DNA from: Agapanthus africanus
Taxonomy: Eukaryota; Streptophyta; Magnoliopsida; Asparagales; Amaryllidaceae
Length of the DNA stretch: 64,000 bases
Direction: 5' to 3'
Assembly (NCBI GenBank): GCA_030015575.1
Contig: CM057337.1
Span: forward strand, 342,312,583 to 342,376,582
Below are positions 62,063 through 64,000 of the stretch, in pieces. The translations under genes and the position numbers were made by a program. The first letter of the stretch is position 1. Each line of letters opens with the position of its first letter. The notes under the pieces were generated by a model. The model was not told the origin of the DNA. It worked only from the letters and a program-made list of their open reading frames with translations, and did not search any database.

Positions 62063-62400
62063 TCACATTCCAGATAAATAGACAATGTTAAACTTTCCGA
62101 TCGAATAATCAAACACCCAAGTTTTCCCAAATAGTTCAACACTAGAAATAACTTTAAAAACATCCACTTCATGCCACAGTACCAATGGTCCAGCCGTAGA
62201 AGGGTCAAGCCAACGTCTCACATGTGGCACGCCGTACTGCCCCAAACCCTAAGGTTCAGAGGGCGGTTCAAAACGGTCACATAATCGAGTTAAGGTTTGT
62301 TGTCTTCTAAAGGGTCCATCGCGTTACTTGCACTACTTAGACGTTCTTAAACTACGGAAAAATCCAACACTTGGAAATTTTCCGGCAGGGGAAAAGGTGA
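62063..62400 (-). pseudogene. Coding-like module in J leader shared with gypsy-like interiors
   Basis: Open for about 60 codons (62063-62245, no ATG) reading GQYGVPHVRRWLDPSTAGP, then LVLW and SSVELFGKTW. B reads WQFSSAISEAWVCPFSPGP, then EVLW and SGVELSGKF. Similarity continues upstream, where RRQQTLTRLCDRFEPP resembles E's KNETLTRLNDRVKAFEP, and in flanking non-coding bases. The protein is unknown. Confidence 0.7.
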
Positions 62401-62608
62401 GATATTGATATCCGGTCGAACATTTTAACACGTTCTAAAATACCCGGAAAAACAAAATAAACAAAGTTAAATAATCCGATCGAATCATCGAGTCCCCAAT
62501 ACAACCCAGAAAACTCAACTCTTGAGTATAAAATAAAAATTCCCAGAAAACACAGGAATTACAGAAAGAAATTACTGTGTAAACCACGTGGCATGATTCA
62601 CCATTATG

Positions 62609-62653
62609 GCCGCGGAACCGCCGCTCAAGCCAGGGTCGGGCCGCGGTTCCGCG
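62609..62653 (-). other. GC hairpin near primer site, element J
   Basis: Arms CCGCGGAACCG (62609-62619) and CGGTTCCGCGG (62643-62653), perfect over 11 bp, about 190 bp from the primer site. Confidence 0.88.
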
Positions 62654-62841
62654 GTGTATTGGTCGATTTGAGGGCACGTGCTGCACAGTAACTCCTAGAA
62701 AACCCTGCTGAATTTTTTGGATATTTTTAATTCACAAAAATCAACAGTTTCAAAAAATGTACAGAGAAGGGTTTTGATTAGGGTTTCGGGGTTCGATCGG
62801 GTTTCTAACTTCGTCTACACTTCGCCTAAAGCTCTAGCTAG

Positions 62842-62853
62842 TCTCTGATACCA
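62842..62853 (-). other. Primer binding site of element J
   Basis: TGGTATCAGAGA on the minus strand, one base from the LTR end. Confidence 0.9.
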
Positions 62854-62854
62854 T

Positions 62855-64000
62855 TGTAGGGTTCCTAGGCACACTCATGAGGTTCTACAAGGCATCAACC
62901 ATGCCAAAATCAAATTTTTATGTGCCGAACAACCCTATGCAAGATCGTATACTAGAGGTAAGGCGAAACTAAAAGCAAGCAAACTACTTTGCTACTAAGT
63001 GAAAGGGATTACAACCTTTGTAGATCCGGTCCTTCACTTCTAAAGCTCCGTGTTGACATCCCTTCGCTGCGATCATCGGGATCCCGGACCCTAGCGATGG
63101 TTTCTTCGAAGAAATGAGCGGGCTAGGTCGTTGACTTCGAGGCCGAAGATGATCTACGTCGGGAAGACTCAAACTCAAGCTATTCCTTCACTTGGTCAAA
63201 AACTTTGTGAAGAGAACACCCTATACTACATGGCAAGTAGTAGAGGATGAAGAAATAGGAAGTGGGCTCACTTTAGAATTGTTTTTCTTACACTTTTTCT
63301 CATGGCACCATTAGAGCTAGCAAGCTTTTGATGAAGCTTGATGAAGAAGAAGAAGAAGAAAAGAATAAAGAATAATGAATCCAAATGAAACTTATCCTTT
63401 TAATTATGGCACCATGGTTGAGTTAAGCTCTCATGCTTAACTCATGTAGAGAATTAACCAAAGCATTAGGTTAAGGGTTGGGTTAACTAATATCCTAAGG
63501 AAATGACAAAAGAGTTGACTTTGTCAATGTTTCTTCAAGCTTCATGAAGCTTGATAACTTTGACCAAAGTCTCATCTCTTTTGTTATTTGTTAGGAAATT
63601 AGTAAACCCTAATTTAACCTTGATTTGGTTTAAGTCTCATACACACATCTTGTATGTATCATCAAACATGATACAAACATGTACACTTGCATATATCACA
63701 TATAAACAATATGCACAATCTAGTGAGAAAATCAATCTTAAGTGAACCAATACTAATTAATGTAAAGTAATATATCAAATATATAATTATACATTAAATT
63801 TTTAAATCAACTCTTCATTTAATAATCCGGCTATAACCGACTAATATCAAAAAGTAACAACTTATCGAATCAACACTTGATCCGATAACCCGGCTATATC
63901 GCATACAACCGATCAATGTCACAAATCGCGAGAATAGAATACGGTATCTCATATCGTATCAATCTCGGTCCCGCACATATCACATATGCGCTCCTACTCC
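62855..64000 (-). repeat. Element J 5' LTR (right copy), cut by window edge
   Basis: Starts TGTAGGGTTCC on the plus strand. It is uninterrupted here and is the reference for the empty target sites of C and E. The inverted repeat ATGTATCAT-caaac-ATGATACAA is at 63654-63676. Confidence 0.93.

Larger units (their letters stand above)
59739..62841 (-). other. Element J long leader, no recognisable gag
   Basis: About 3.1 kb with the same order of landmarks as F: GC hairpin (62609-62653), coding-like module (62063-62400), duplicated box (about 60525-60600 and 60665-60730), triple motif (60180, 60261, 60353), then pyrimidine tract and CAG (59738-59740). No gag domain is visible. Confidence 0.75.
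38446..64000 (-). mobile_element. Element J: Ty1/copia retrotransposon with two nested insertions, right end outside window
   Basis: Minus orientation, same family as F. Its left LTR (3' LTR in its own sense) is in three pieces, 38446-39048, 43601-43815 and 55542-56929, which rejoin to 2206 bp, close to F's 2189 bp. The interior is 56930-62854. The right LTR starts at 62855 and runs off the edge. The five bases before it, AGCCA (38441-38445), should recur at its far end. Where both LTRs can be compared (about 600 bp) they differ at about 1.5% by eye. Confidence 0.93.

Overview
This window looks like intergenic DNA from a large, repeat-rich flowering-plant genome. I see no host gene, tRNA or rRNA. 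It can be accounted for from end to end as LTR retrotransposons and their remains, nested inside one another. The plant assignment rests on the element types: initiator-Met primer sites (TGGTATCAGAGC), a Ty3/gypsy-style polypurine tract, Ty1/copia pol relics, and multi-kilobase LTRs with tiny non-coding interiors like those called LARDs. The species cannot be named from the sequence.

Layout, oldest to youngest host. Element B (+, gypsy-like LARD; visible 31266-38445) is the base layer. Element A (-, same family; 1-31265, extending past the left edge) lies in B's 5' LTR. A's 5' LTR is itself split in three (2747-4304, 18219-19459, 29717-31265). The first break holds solo LTR I (+, 4305-18218, target duplication ATATC), which is split by copia element H (+, 5701-15634, duplication TGTCG). 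The second break holds copia element F (-, 19460-29716, duplication GCTAC). In B's interior sits copia element J (-, 38446 to beyond 64000). J's left LTR is split by solo LTR C (+, 39049-43595, duplication ATTAA) and by the complete LARD-like element E (+, 43816-55536, duplication ATGAT). Five insertions have both 5-bp target duplications visible. Rejoined LTR lengths agree within families (J about 2.21 kb, F 2.19 kb; A about 4.34 kb, E 4.48 kb), which supports the reconstruction.

The copia elements (H, F, J) carry badly broken pol relics (protease, pre-integrase zinc finger, integrase, reverse transcriptase, RNase H) in the expected order. They have no recognisable gag and a 2.3-3.2 kb non-coding leader. 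The gypsy-like elements (A, B, E) have 2.7-3.5 kb interiors without pol. Nothing in the window could transpose on its own.

The unexpected signals are in the non-coding parts. All gypsy-like LTRs share a long-range hairpin whose stem changes sequence between subfamilies but stays fully paired. They also share an invariant palindrome next to a splice-acceptor-like site. A gag-like or unknown coding-like module is shared between the interiors of the gypsy-like elements and the leaders of two copia elements. The copia leaders carry a conserved GC hairpin near the primer site, a duplicated box and a triple 20-nt motif. The gypsy-like interiors end in tandem arrays of 29-35 bp units built on GTGCA/TGCAC. 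Similarity statements are by-eye alignments within this window; no database search was possible.
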